The notes under the pieces: model-generated
The model's database searches: none
Seen by the model: the letters and a program-made list of their open reading frames with translations, nothing else
Told to the model about the DNA's origin: nothing
Program-made: the position numbers and the translations under genes
Assembly: GCF_036588685.1 (NCBI RefSeq)
Contig: NC_086381.1
Coordinates: forward strand, 51,025,431-51,089,430
Direction: 5' to 3'
Length of the DNA: 64,000 nt
Source: Mytilus trossulus
Lineage: Eukaryota; Mollusca; Bivalvia; Mytilida; Mytilidae
In this document: piece by piece, positions 24,700 to 36,734 of the stretch
How positions within the stretch are numbered: position 1 is the stretch's first letter
Layout of the letters: each line of letters begins with the position of its first letter

Positions 24700-26073
24700 T
24701 ACAATGAGAGAGTTTTGCAGATAAAAAATCTAATAAAAATATGGTCAAAAAGAAATCTTACAGTAATTGGGTAAATTACAGTTATGAAAACTCTGATTTT
24801 ACCTGTCCTTAATCACCTTATAATTACATTGCCAAACCCAAATCAAGAACTTGTGAAAAAGATTAATGAGCTTATTTTTACATTTATTTGTAATTCACCT
24901 GTTCATAGAGTCAAGAAGGAGCTGTTACAAAAGGATTACAGTGAAGGTGGATTGAAAATGATCAATCTTAATTCCTTCATCATATCACTCAAATCTACAT
25001 GGGTTAGAAAACTTTTTCAATCTAATAATAAATGGAAAAATGTTTTATTTTCCATAATAAATCAAGAAAAATTATTTAAGTTTGGAAATGGTTATCTGTC
25101 AAACATTAAAGTAAAGATGAAAAATAAATTTTGGCAGGATGTATTCCATGCATGGGACATTATTGTTGAAAACAGAAGAAGAGAATATGTGGGAATATTT
25201 TTTGTCAAGCCCACTGTGGATGAATAATTGTATAAAAATAGAAAATAAACCTGTATTTTATAAAAACTGGTTTAATAAAGGTATATTTTTCATTAATGAC
25301 ATTGTATCAGATGCTGGAAAAATTCTCAGTTTGGAACAGTTAGAAGAAACATTTAAAATTGATAGAAATATTATGAAATATAACAGTATAATTTCGGCTG
25401 TAAAGAGTGCAAGAGAAAGGGCTATGTTGTTGATAATTACAAACTAGTCACCCCTTTTTTTCCTTCATTTGGAACTAAAGATATGTATTCACTATTAATT
25501 AAAAATGATAGAGTTTCAACGGGTCAGAAAAAATGGGATCGAATTGTAAAAGTAGATGAAGATGAATGGAAATTAATTTTCAAATTATCTTTTAAAGTCG
25601 CAAAAAATACCAAACTACAGTGGTTACAATATAGAATAAATCAGCATATTTGAGGTAAAAATAATTTTTTGAATAAAATTAAGGTCATTGACAACCCAAA
25701 TTGTACTTTTTGCCAAGAAGAAGTAGAAACTATTGTTCATTTATTTTGGAATTGTGAGATTGTTCAAACATTCATTGATGAAATTGACTCATGGTTTTTG
25801 TCAAATGGTATAAGTGTTCCATTTACCATAAAATATTTTCTATTTGGGGATATTACAAAATCATTTAGGGGGAATGCTGCAAATTTGATATATATGCAGA
25901 TAAATCAATATATTTTCAACTGCAAATATTTTAAGAAAGCTTTAACAATGCAGGCAGTGCAAAGTAAAATAAAATCTTTATACAGCACTGAAAAATTAAT
26001 TGCTGTTAAAAATAAAAGAGTAGATATATTTGACAAAAGTTGGAATGCTTTTGCCATTCTTTTCGATGAATGA
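24700..26073 (+). pseudogene. L1/Tx1-like LINE RT C-terminal region, broken
   Basis: The reading starts near 24715 with IKNLIKIWSKRNLTVIG, then a TAA at 24772, then a 147-codon frame from 24784. That frame has the block KTLILPVLNHLIITLPNP and GGLKMINLNSFI, the conserved region just after the RT domain in L1/Tx1-type LINEs. A frameshift near 25200 moves the reading to 25447 in another frame. A third part ends at 26073 after a zinc-knuckle (CTFC-x9-HLFWNC). N-terminal endonuclease and the RT catalytic core are absent. Several stops make it non-functional. Clade assignment rests on remembered motif style. Confidence 0.7.
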
Positions 26074-26655
26074 TCAGATTTGTTTTACATTATATATGTG
26101 TACATAAATTAGTAGAAATAAATTTGTCATATTATGATATATTGTCTCTTACATGAGAAAGAACTACATAATTCATCTCTGCAAATAAAGAACCAAAATC
26201 AAACAAAACACTTTTAACTTCCTTGAAATCTAATATTTATCTTTCAATTATCTATTTACTTATTTATTTAATTTTGTTTCTTTTTGTTGTTTTTGTTGTT
26301 GTTGTTTTTTGTTGTTGTTTTTTTTTTTTGATGTTTTTTTTCTTCTTTTCATAATTTTGAATTCAAAATAATCTACGGACATACTTAAAATATATATCTT
26401 ATATATCTTTATATTTTACTACCTCAACTACTCACATTATATATTTTTCATAACCTGTGCATTTGTTATATTAGATAATTATGTTTGATAATCTTAATGG
26501 TAAACTTCATTTTTTGATATTACTGATATGGTATATAATTTTTTCAAGTATGGAAACTTGTATGTAAATACTAACAAAAACTAACAGCTGTATAAATATG
26601 TTATTTACTAATGTTAACGAGGTCGGGATAAGGTACCGGTACTTGATGTTTTTAA
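26074..26655 (+). repeat. LINE 3' flank with GTT/T-rich microsatellite
   Basis: A TTG/TTGTT microsatellite with long T runs occupies about 26274-26342. The rest is AT-rich and may be the LINE 3' UTR. No other feature. Confidence 0.45.
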
Positions 26656-27194
26656 ACTAACAAATGTACAGATTTCAATAAAATATGATAAATAAAAAAA
26701 AAAATTATCAGTCTAATACATAATACTATTATAATATAATAATTTTTAACCAAAACATGAGCAAAGATAAGAGTCAGCTGTATAAATCCTAAAACAAAGT
26801 TGAACCTTTGTAAAAAATATTTGACGACATTCAATCCCTACACATATCAAACATTTTAAAACAAAAATGTATAAATAAAATAAGGTATCATTTTTTTTTC
26901 TGCAACAGATACGCAAGGAATGTCTCAGTCACGCTATAACCGAACATAATTAAAAGATGAAGAGCTCTTAAACCAAAAAGGAAAAAAAGTATAGCTGAAG
27001 CCGAACAAGTAGCCTTGCATATATATTCATAAATTTAAACTAAATTTTAAATTTTGTAACAGCAAATTTTAATAACATAATATCCGCAAGTCCACAAGCA
27101 GAGTAAGATGCAAAAACAAACGCTCAACTATATCAACGAATGGAACGAAGTTCATATAGATAAGTTCAGATTAGAGAATTTAGTACGATTCATA
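26656..27194. other. No gene recognised
   Basis: AT-rich; nothing identified. Confidence 0.35.
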
Positions 27195-27370
27195 TAAGAT
27201 ACAAATGAGGTATAATTGCCAATGAGAAAACTATCTACCAGAGTTCAAATACGTGGATTTAAACAATCACAGGTCACGATACGACCTTCACCAATGACCA
27301 AAATCAATCCCGTAGACTAAGTTAAAAAAAGACCCCGGCATGACATGGTGCGAAACATTCCATAAGAAAA
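27195..27370 (+). repeat. Short interspersed repeat (family A), old copy
   Basis: It keeps the order of landmarks (ATTGCCAATGAGAAAACTAT, TCACGATACGACCTTCACCA, GACCCCGGCATGACA) but is the most diverged copy here. Confidence 0.65.
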
Positions 27371-28267
27371 GATCAACAGATTAAAAACGTTTAAAGTATT
27401 GCCTTTTTTTTTTATAAATGATGATATGATATCACTTATATAAAAATATGTAGATTTATTTACTATAAGCTTCCAAAAAGTTTATAATTTATATATGTTC
27501 TTATCACAACGTATATAAACTTATTTTCAACATTTAGATATGAAGGAAAACAGCGCATATAATATATAAAGTAACAATAAAGCTAGATTAAACTTACCCT
27601 AAACTGCAATGTATATTCTAAAAATCTTTTGATACTGTATAACTCTGTAATTGAAAATTTTAAATCAACATTATTCTAATGATTATGAAATAAAATCTAA
27701 AAAATATTTAGGAATTATTTTACTCCTCTAATTATCAAATGTCATCCAACATATCATATGGTTACACGTCCCGTTGGTATCGTTCGTCTCTCTTTTACAA
27801 CATCTTCCTTATATTTTAGGAATACATTTTTGGGACCAAATGACATTTAAAATGTCCATTGCAGATTAATTTGTAGTAAACGGTTCATCTTATATCGTTC
27901 TCATTCGTTAGACAAAGTATTTCGTTATAATTGTTTCTGAAGATTACAGTCCTTGTAAAAGAAAAGGTGAAAACTACTATATGAAGCGGAAGAATATAAA
28001 AACGTATCCTCCCAAAAATGCCAATTTTAGAATTAAAACAAACGTAACATTTACACTTAACCCTATGAACATCTTCATATTTTAAAGAAATTATGATTCT
28101 TGTTGCTGTGTGAAATAAACCACACTCTCGAGATCTTATTTTATTCTTAAAAATGAAATTCGCAAGAAAAATTGTTTTGGTGATCACATTAATGGAAAAC
28201 AAACGTTAAAATAAAGAACAAAAAGTGTCGGACCCAACAGTCACAAAAGTGTTCATATATTGACGTG
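27371..28267. other. No gene recognised
   Basis: A reverse-strand frame of 105 codons (27885-28202) has no recognisable domain and is probably chance. Confidence 0.4.
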
Positions 28268-29566
28268 TAAATGTTACTTTACTGGACATTCTTCTTGCTA
28301 CAAATATATCTCTATCTATAATGAACTTGGCCCAGTAATTAGAGTGGAAAATATATTCTAAAAATTTACAAAAATTTACAAAAATTTATGAAAATTGTTA
28401 AAAAATGACTATAAAGGGCAATAACTCCTTAAGGGGTAAACTGACAATTTTGGTCATGTGAATTATTTGTAGATCTTACTTTGCTGAACATTATCGCTGT
28501 TTACAGTTTATCTCTATCTACATGATCTATTATAATATTCAAGATAATAACCAAAAACTGCAAAATTTCCTTAAAATGACTAATTATGGGGCAGCAACCC
28601 AACAACAGGTTGTCTGTTTTGTCTGAAAATTTCAGGGCAGATAGATCTTGACCTGATAAACAATTTATCCCCTGTCAGATTTGCTTTAAATGCTTTGGTT
28701 TTCGAGATATAAGCCAAAATCTACATTTCACCCCCTATGTACTATTTTTAGCCATGGTGGCCATCTTGGTTGCTTGGCAGGGTCACGCCACACATTTTTA
28801 AAACTAGATACCCAAATGATGATTGTGGCAAAGTTTTGTTAAATTTGGCCCAGTAGTTTCAGAAGAGAAGATTTTATAAAAGATTACTACAATTTTAGAA
28901 AAATGGTTAGAAATTGACTATAAAGGGCAATAACTCCTTAATGGGTTAACTGACAATTTTGGTCATTTGACTTATTTGTAGATCTTACTCTGCTGAACAT
29001 TATTGCTGTTTACAGTTTATCTCTATCTATAATAATATTCAAGATAATAAGCAAAAACTGCAAAATTTCCTTAAAATTACTAATTCAGGGGCAGCAACCC
29101 AACAACTAGTTGTCCGATTTGTTTGAAAATTCAGGGCAGATGAATCTTGAACTAATAGATTATTTTACCTTATGTCAGATTTGCTCTAAATGCTTTGGTT
29201 TTAGAGTTATAAGCCAAAATCTACATTTTACCCCTATGTTCTATTTTTAGCCATAGCGGCCATCTTGGTTGGTTGGCAGGGTCACGCCACACATTTTTTA
29301 AACTAGATATCCCAAAGATGATTGTGGCCAAGTTTGGATTAATTTGGCCCAGTAGTTTCAGAGTAGAAGATTTTTGTTTAAGATTATTAAGATTTACGAA
29401 AAATGGTTAAAAATTGACTATAAAGGGCAATAACTCCTAAAGGGGAGAAGATTTTTGTAAAAGTTAACGACGGACGCAGGACGACGACGACGGAAGACGG
29501 ACGCCGGACGCCAAGTGATGAGAAAAGCTCAATTGGCCTTTTAGGCCAGGTGAGCTAAAAAGGAAC
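28268..29566 (+). repeat. 1.3 kb interspersed repeat (family C), copy 1
   Basis: Built of about two and a half ~490-bp units sharing GGGCAATAACTCCT, GGGGCAGCAACCCAACAA and GGCCATCTTGGTTG blocks. It ends in a GACGACGGACG-rich stretch and a terminal hairpin, GCTCAATTGGCC/GGCCAGGTGAGC. Same organisation and orientation as 33372-34685. The start of the copy is missing. Confidence 0.75.
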
Positions 29567-29589
29567 TTTTTAGTTTTCTTTCTCAGCAT

Positions 29590-30494
29590 CTTGCTCAACA
29601 ACATTTTGCAGAAAAGATAGTTGTAGCAACAAATGATCAGGATGTGTTATGTTATCCACCACGTGATGATGTTTGAAATTTAGCACCATGTTCACATGAA
29701 GAGGCTGACACTAAAATCATGGTCCATGTGTCGGATGCAGTGAACCATAGACTTAAATGAGTCATAATTCGAACAGTCGATATGGATGTTGCTGTCATTG
29801 TTGTGTCACTATTTCGTGAAATTGGGGCAGACGAACTATGGCTAGCGTTTGGGAGTGGAAAAAGCTTCAGATATATATCCATTCATGAACTTTCAAATGC
29901 ACTAGGCATTGAGATATCACACACACTTCCTGTGTTCTATGTCTTTACCGGTTGTTATACCGTCTCTTCGTTTGCTGGAAAAGGAAAAAAAGACTGCGTG
30001 GGAGACATGGATAGCATTTGAAGATGTTACTTTAGCATTCGGAATAATGATTGATCAACCTACATCACCCGATATGGATTTAATAATGGCATTGATAGAA
30101 CGATTCGTGGTTTTAATGTACGATCGAACGAACACATCAAATGGGGTTAATGAAGCAAGAAAACAACTGTTTGCGCAAAAGGGAAGACTATTTGAGGCTA
30201 TCCCACCGACTCGGTCTAGTCTTTTCCAACATGTTAAACGTGCAATATTCCAAGGCGGCTGTGTATGGGGATCGAGCTTGGAATTGGTTCCATTACTACC
30301 TAGTCCAGGCGCTTATGGATGGAAAAGGGACAAAGATAATCAATGGGAACCCTTTTGGACTGCACTTTCTGTGGCATCGTCATCTTGTCAGGAGCTTGTA
30401 CATTGCGGATGTAAAAAAGGCTGCGGTGGTCGTTGTAAATGTGGGAAATCAGGTCTCCCGTGATTTGTGTGCTTGTGGTGCTGATTGTGAATAG
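29590..30494 (+). pseudogene. Broken member of a multicopy Cys-rich invertebrate family
   Basis: Pieces in three frames line up in order: QHFAEKIVVATNDQDVLCYPPRDD; then, past a TGA near 29668, LAPCSHEEADTKIMVHV; then TVDMDVAVIVVSLF, LPVFYVFTGCYTVSSFAGKGKK; then, after a slip in an A run near 29987, TAWETWIAF ... IERFVVLMYDRT ... PPTRSSLFQHVKRA; then a Cys-rich end (CGCKKGCGGRCKCGK) whose LCACGADCE close lies in another frame. I recall this as a highly multicopy, probably transposon-associated family in molluscs and cnidarians with a PIN/nuclease-like fold, but cannot name it. The usual TGCDTVS reads TGCYTVS. Two frameshifts plus stops show it is dead. It starts right after family C copy 1. 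Confidence 0.7.
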
Positions 30495-30641
30495 AAATCA
30501 ATGTGTTGCCGCCATATTATTGATAAATTTCGTCCCTCGTTTAGATATAGTGAATATTTGGGATTGAGGATAACTTTAAGTCAAAAGTTGAATGACTAGC
30601 ACAAAAAAATGTTTTAACAATTAAAAAAAAACAACAAAAAA

Positions 30642-30785
30642 ACTAGAGGCTCTCAAGAGCCTGTGTTGCTCACCTTGGTCTATGTGCATATTAAACAATG
30701 GATTCAGATAAATTCATGACAAAATTATGTTTTTGTGATCATGATGTGTTTGTTGAATCGTTTGGGTTGCTGTGACATTGACATA
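30642..30785 (+). repeat. 5' end of a family C repeat
   Basis: Matches the start of copy 2 at 33372. It opens with the palindrome AGGCTCTCAAGAGCCT at 30648-30663 and TCACCTTGGTCTATGTG. The rest of the element is absent. Confidence 0.65.
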
Positions 30786-31186
30786 TTTCCGATATTTACT
30801 TTTATTTATATTTATAACGAATATTAAAACAAAAAATGGCGTTTTAATTAAAACTTGTGACGCAACACATAAAAATGCCCGAAAATCTGCAATGTACTAG
30901 AACCCTTCGAAGAAAATATTTTAGTGTTAAACCTATTGCACAGAATCTTGTATTTTAATATTAGATCTTTACCCTTCACCCCTTCTCGTTCTTGTTTTTT
31001 TAGTATGCATTCGAATGAAAATGAATTAGAGCACCCAATACAAGGTAAATAAGTACTAAAAAAAAAATAATAGTAAACTGATATACCAAATCATAAACTT
31101 GGTATATTTTAATCCGTTTCTAATTTTTTGTTTTTGAAATTAGTGGTATGGTATGTAGATTAACAAAGACTGTCACAACGACAGCA
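30786..31186. other. No gene recognised
   Basis: AT-rich; nothing identified. Confidence 0.35.
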
Positions 31187-32256
31187 AACCGGATTTATTA
31201 ACATTTATTTGTGTCCTGCCAATATCACAAGAACCATAACTGATGAATGGTGAAAGTGAAATTCGTCTATATCAAATTTGACCTCCATTTTGTCATCAGT
31301 AACAACATATTAAAATTTGAAAAGCTTTGGTTGAATGGTTCATGAGTAAATGCACGGACACGACTGGAAAAGCCATTTTTCAATATTTCAAGAACCATAA
31401 CTCCTGAACGGTTAAAATAAAAATCCTCATTATTGAACTTGACCTCCATTTTGTCATCAGTAACAACATATTAGAATTTGGGAAGCTTTGGTTGAACAGT
31501 TCATGCGTAAATGCACAGGCACGACTTGAAATGCCATTTTTCAATCTTTCAAAAACCATAACTCCTGAACGGTAAAAATCAAAATCGTCATTATTGAACT
31601 TGACCTCCATTTTGTCATCAGTAACAACATATTTAAATTTGGGAAGCTTTGGTTGAACAGTTCATGCGTAAATGCACGGACACGACTGGAAATGCCATTT
31701 TTCAATCTTTCAAGAACCATAACTCCTGAACGGTTATAGTAAAAATCCTCATTATTGAACTTGATCTCCATTTTGTCATCAATAACAACATATTAGAATT
31801 TGGGAAGCTTTGGTTGAACAGTTCATGCGTAAATGCACAGGCACGACTTGAAATGCCATTTTTCAATCTTTCAAAAACCATAACTCCTGAACGGTAAAAA
31901 TCAAAATCGTCATTCTTGAACTTGACCTCCATTTTGTCATCAGTAACAACATATTTAAATTTGGGAAGCTTTGGTTGAACTGTTCATGCGTAAATGCACG
32001 GACACGACTGGAAATGCCATTTTTCAATCTTTCAAGAACCATAACTCCTGAACGGTAAAAGCCAAAATCGTCATTATTGAACTTGACCTTAATTTTGTTG
32101 TCAGTAACAACATATTAATATAATTTTAAAAGCTTTGGTTGAACGGTTCATGAGTAAAAGCATGAACAACATTTGGTTGCCGCCCGCCTGACCGACCGGC
32201 CGCCCGCTGTACATCCCCAAATCAATAACCGACATTTTTGTCACAAAAATCCGGTT
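31187..32256. mobile_element. Element with ~6 tandem 161-bp units
   Basis: Units of 161 bp repeat from about 31205 to 32165; CCATTTTTCAATCTTTCAA recurs every 161 bases with few changes. The array is flanked by short inverted ends AACCGGATTT at 31187-31196 and AAATCCGGTT at 32247-32256. The 3' flank includes a GC-rich GCCGCCCG block near 32180-32210. A core of ~160-bp tandem units within unique ends resembles the bivalve 'pearl' elements described from oysters; this is analogy only. Periodic reverse-strand frames across it are artefacts. Confidence 0.65.
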
Positions 32257-32804
32257 AAAAATTAAACAAAGCAACATAAAAAGGAAACAATGTTGTTTGG
32301 AGACAAATTAAACAAAATGACTATGATATGAAGTAAAAACAGTGCAGTATAAGTGAAAGACATAAAATTAAGGTCACAAATTAATACAAAATAAATCTTC
32401 TATTTACAACCATACTTAACACCACATTTTGATTACGTAGATAGAAGTTTAACAATTTCTTGTTTTTAAACAAATATTCAATTTTTACAGCATAATGTTG
32501 CAATTAATGTAGCAATTACAGAGATATTTTCATTTCAATTTCAAATTAGTCGTTAGACAAGAATTCGATAAAGAAACTGAAATTCAAGGTCGTTTTTCGT
32601 TTATTTAGGTGACAAAATATTCACGACTTTTGATTTCATAAACTTGTCAACAATCTTCTGTGTTCTTTGGACAGAATTTGGTAATTATGACTACAGAAAC
32701 GTTATGTCAAAAATTTTTAATCATTTGAATAATTAAAAAAAACCTAATATATGCAATAGTTTTAACTCAAAAGAAATTAATGGAGTGATGCGTTTCTTTA
32801 CTTG
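32257..32804. other. No gene recognised
   Basis: AT-rich; nothing identified. Confidence 0.35.
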
Positions 32805-33214
32805 TTGACAATATCACGGCTGGTAATCTACACACGCAGAGCATTCGGTTCTGCAATGAAAACCGTGAGAGGATTTTCCGGTTATGCCTGAGTGGAGTAA
32901 TTGTCACCGCTTCGAAAGATATGTACATTTCTAAATCGAAATTTTCTATTTCAACTGATCAAAGTAGTGAAAATCGGAGAATGATATGCTGTGGTGAATA
33001 TCGTCCCACGAGTAATTGCCGAAAAAAGCATTCTCCGATTTTCAATATTTTGATCAGTTGAATTAGATAATTGCGATTTAGAAATGTACATACCTTTCGA
33101 AGCGGTGACAATTACTCCACTCAAGCATAACGGGAATATCCTCTCACTGTTTCCATTGCAGAACCGAATGTTCTGCGTCTGTAGATTACCATCCGTGAAT
33201 GTAATATTGTTGAA
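32805..33214. mobile_element. Fold-back element with ~170-bp inverted arms
   Basis: The left arm 32805-32983 and right arm 33029-33214 are reverse complements with scattered mismatches; the loop is 45 bases. Anchors are GGTAATCTACA ... TGTAGATTACC at the outer ends and AATCGGAGAATG ... CATTCTCCGATT at the inner ends. The arms diverge near the outermost ten bases, where a 5-bp indel lies. There is no coding content. Consistent with a fold-back MITE; a transcript would form a long hairpin. Confidence 0.8.
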
Positions 33215-33371
33215 TCAACAATGATATACATTTTCGTTTATACACAGTTACACACGTATTATTTCGAAGAAATATTTACTGAAATAGAACATTGAAAAAG
33301 TTACAACTTGAGGTTAAGAAATTATATTAGTTCTGACTTTTGATCAATTACCGCAGCGCTTCCTCTTAGTA

Positions 33372-34685
33372 ATAAAACTAGAGGCTCTAAAGAGCATGTG
33401 TCGCTCACCTTGGTCTATGTGAATATTAAACAAAGGAAGCAGATGGATTCATGACAAAATTGTGTTTTGGTGATGGTGATGTGTTTGTACATCATACTTT
33501 ACTGAACATTCTTGCTGCTTACAATTATCTCTATCTATAATGAACTTGGCCCAGAAGTTTCAGAAGACAATGTTAGTAAAAATTTCCAAATTTTATGAAA
33601 ATTGTTAAAAATTGACTTAAAAGGACAATAACTCCTAAGGGGTCGGGTCAATTGACCATTTCGGTCATGTTGATTCATTTGTAGATCTTACTTTGCTGAA
33701 CATTATTGCTGTTTACAGTTTATCTCTATCTATAATAATATTCAAAATAATAACCAAAAACAGCAAAATTTCCTTAAAATTACCAATTCAGGGGCAGCAA
33801 CCCAACAACGGGTTGTCCAATTTATCTGAAAATTTCAGAGCAGATAGATCTTGACCTGATAAACAATTTTACTCCCATGTCAGATTTGCTTTAAATGCAA
33901 TTGGTTTTTGAGTTATAAGCCAAAAACTGCGTTTTACCCCTATGTTCTATTTTTAGCCATGGCGGCCATCTTGGTTGGTTTGGCGGGTCACGCCACACAT
34001 TTTTTGAAACAAGATACCCCAAAGATGATTGTGGCCAAGATTGGATTAATTCGGCCAAGCAGTTTCAGAGGAGAAGATTTTTGTAAAAGATATATAAAAT
34101 TTACGAAAAATGGTTAAAAATTGACTTTAAAGGGCAATTACTCCTAAAGGGATCAACTCACCATTTTGGTCATGTTGACTTATTTGTAAATCTTACTTTG
34201 CTGAACATTATTGCTATTTACAGTTTATCTCTATCTATAATAATATTCAAAATTATAACCAAAAACAGCAAAATTTCCCTAAAATTACCAATTCAGGGGC
34301 AGCAACCCAACAATGGGTTGTCCGATTCATCTGAAAATTTCAGGGCAGATACTGTAGATCTTGACCTGATAAACAATTTTACCCCATGTCAGATTTGCTC
34401 TAAATGCTTTGGTTTTTGAGTTATCAGCCAAAAACTGCATTTAACCCCTATGTTCTATTTTTAGCCATGGCGGCCATCTTGGTTGGTTTGGCGGGTCACG
34501 CCACACATTTTTTAAACAAGATACCCCAATGATGATTGTGGCCAAGTTTGGTTTAATTTGGCCCAGCAGTTTCAGAGGAGAAGATTTTTGTAAAAGTTAA
34601 CGACGACGGCCGACGACGACGGACGCCGGACGCCAAGTGATGAGAAAAGCTCACTTGGCCCTATGGGGCAGGTGAGCTATAAAAA
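33372..34685 (+). repeat. 1.3 kb interspersed repeat (family C), copy 2
   Basis: The most complete copy. It opens AACTAGAGGCTCTAAAGAGC, has two ~490-bp internal units, a GACGACGGCCGACGACGAC stretch near 34603, and a terminal hairpin (GCTCACTTGGCC ... GGGGCAGGTGAGC) followed by A-rich sequence. Each unit includes GCCATGGCGGCCATCTTGG (near 33956 and 34464). Frames at 33908-34117 and 34198-34419 are chance. Confidence 0.75.
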
Positions 34686-35294
34686 AAAATGAAATGTTCA
34701 TCGACATACGTCAAAACCTATATATTTAGAATATTTTAATACAATGTCCTCCTACTGATCATGAAACAAAATATCTAAAATATTTAAGAATTATATTACT
34801 TCTCGTAGTTTCAATTATCATCATGTCATATATAAAGTTACAACGTTTTAATAAATTTTTGTTTTTATTATTTTTGTTTATTTTTGGAATAAAACTGACA
34901 GCATCATCGCTCCAAGCACATTAATATCTGCCTTGGTGTAAACAACAGCAAATATTTTAAATTGTTAAAGATCATGTCCTGGTTTATTCAATAATTACTA
35001 CATTACATTCAATTTATGTCACACACATTGTGGGTATAGTCATTTGGTCATTAATTTTGTTTTTGTTAGAAAACACATTATAGTTATTTTAAAAATTATG
35101 TGTGTCAACAATAACAATATAAAAAAATGTAAAGAAAATGTAACATTCAAAATTAAAAAAAGCGATTGTTTAATAATTAAAAATTAAAACATATCTTTTC
35201 TGTGAAGTCTGTGAAGCTCAACACAGTTTTTTTCTTTAAAATTTGTTTACTTAAAAAAATATTAAATCGCCTGAGGATCGGGTTTCAACAAAAT
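34686..35294. other. No gene recognised
   Basis: AT-rich; nothing identified. Confidence 0.35.
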
Positions 35295-35560
35295 TTGAAT
35301 ATGAAGGGAAATTGAAAACGGATAGTCCCTTATCAAACTGCAAAATTAAAAGCTCAAACACATCAAACGAATAGAAAACAACTGTCATATTCCTGACTTG
35401 GTACAGACATTTTCATGTAGAAAATGGTTGATAAAACCTGGTTTTATAACTAACCAAACCTTTTACTTGTATGACAGTCGCATATAATTCCATTATATTA
35501 ACAACAATGTGCGAGCAAAACAAACAGACATAAAAATGTCAAAATGTCAAAAATTGGGGT
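35295..35560 (+). repeat. Interspersed repeat (family B)
   Basis: Shares ACAACTGTCATATTCCTGAC, TTGGTACAGACATTT and the following TAACCAAACCTTTTACTTGT region with the copies at 23905-24245 and 24297-24440. Confidence 0.6.
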
Positions 35561-35631
35561 ACAGCAGTCAACATTGTGTTATAATCTTAATCACTATAAA
35601 AAAATAACTATGGCAACAAAGAACAAGAACG

Positions 35632-35905
35632 TGTCCATAGTAAACGGATGCCCCCCACTCGCACTATCATTTTCCATGTTCAGTGGACCGTGAAATCGGG
35701 GTCTAAACTATTATTTGGCATTAAACTTAGAAAGATCATATCATATGGAACATGTGTACTAAGTTTCAAGTTGATTAGACTTCAACTTCATCAAAAACTA
35801 CCTTGACCAAAAACTTTAACCTGAAGCGGGACAGACGGACGAACGAACGGACGCACAGACCGAAAAACATAATGCCCCTCTACTATCGTAGGTGGGGCAT
35901 AAAAA
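35632..35905 (-). repeat. Interspersed repeat (family D), inverted partner of 43432-43718
   Basis: The reverse complement carries CCCGCTTCAGGTTAAAGTTT and GTTGAAGT...AATCAACTTGAAACTTAG, shared with 43432-43718 on the + strand. Both copies end in TGCCCC/TGTCCC-type sequence with CGTCCGT-rich stretches. Confidence 0.7.
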
Positions 35906-36734
35906 CAAAATGGCATATAGACACTCTATAGTCAAAGCGAATAATCAAAAATAAACACAAAAATACAAAATATGACCATAGCACAATGGCGGGATGTATA
36001 AATACCGAGCCATGCCAAGAGGATAATTAAAAATGGACTTAACAGTAAAGTTTAAACATAAACAAAGCCAATAGATAGAACGAACGGACGCTCATCATTA
36101 AGATTATAATCAACATCAGTACCTAGAATCTATACTTCAAGATCATCATGTATTATTTGTGAAGTTGATACGGAATATTTATCAGCAATGTATTGGTATC
36201 TTCCGATAAACATTTTTAGAAAAGAGACGTTCTTTGACATAACCGTGGTTCATCAACGTTCTGCTCAGACACTGGTGACGTATAAAGTCTTAGTAGTACA
36301 TGTAGTAGCTACAAGCTCCAGAATACCGAATGAGTTGGTAAATTTATATCCCATATGTAGATGAAGTTGGTGTATTGCTGCTAAGATGGGGGAAATTATT
36401 CCATGTTTTTGGGAACATGTTCAGTTTGAAAAAAAATATTTCAAAATTGAAAAGTGAAACAAAAATGACACGAAGAAAGGAGAACCATTTTGTTGACTTT
36501 AATATCTGCTAACAAAAAAATCATTATCATACAAGTAAAACGATGATTTACATATGTTTTAATATATGGCAATCAAACAGACTTAGAGAAATCGTTATTA
36601 AATAGTATAGCGAGTGCTTGTCTGTCTTTCAATATTTATATAAATGTTTATGTTGGGTCATGTGACCATTAGCAGTCATCGGTACTTACAAAAATGAGGT
36701 GAAATATAAGATACGCACGAAAGGCTGATTCTCT
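35906..36734. other. No gene recognised
   Basis: AT-rich; nothing identified. Confidence 0.35.

Noticed and set aside
27885..28202. 105-codon reverse-strand frame
   Set aside because: No known motif; composition is what AT-rich non-coding DNA gives.
31267..31932. Family of small reverse-strand proteins (MEVKFNN...)
   Set aside because: Each frame is the same 161-bp tandem unit read again; the period is not a multiple of three, so the frames merely rotate.
33372..34685. Helitron identity for family C based on the 3' hairpin
   Set aside because: The bases after the hairpin differ between copies (CTAAA versus CTATA) and no TC start is evident, so the terminal rules are not met.
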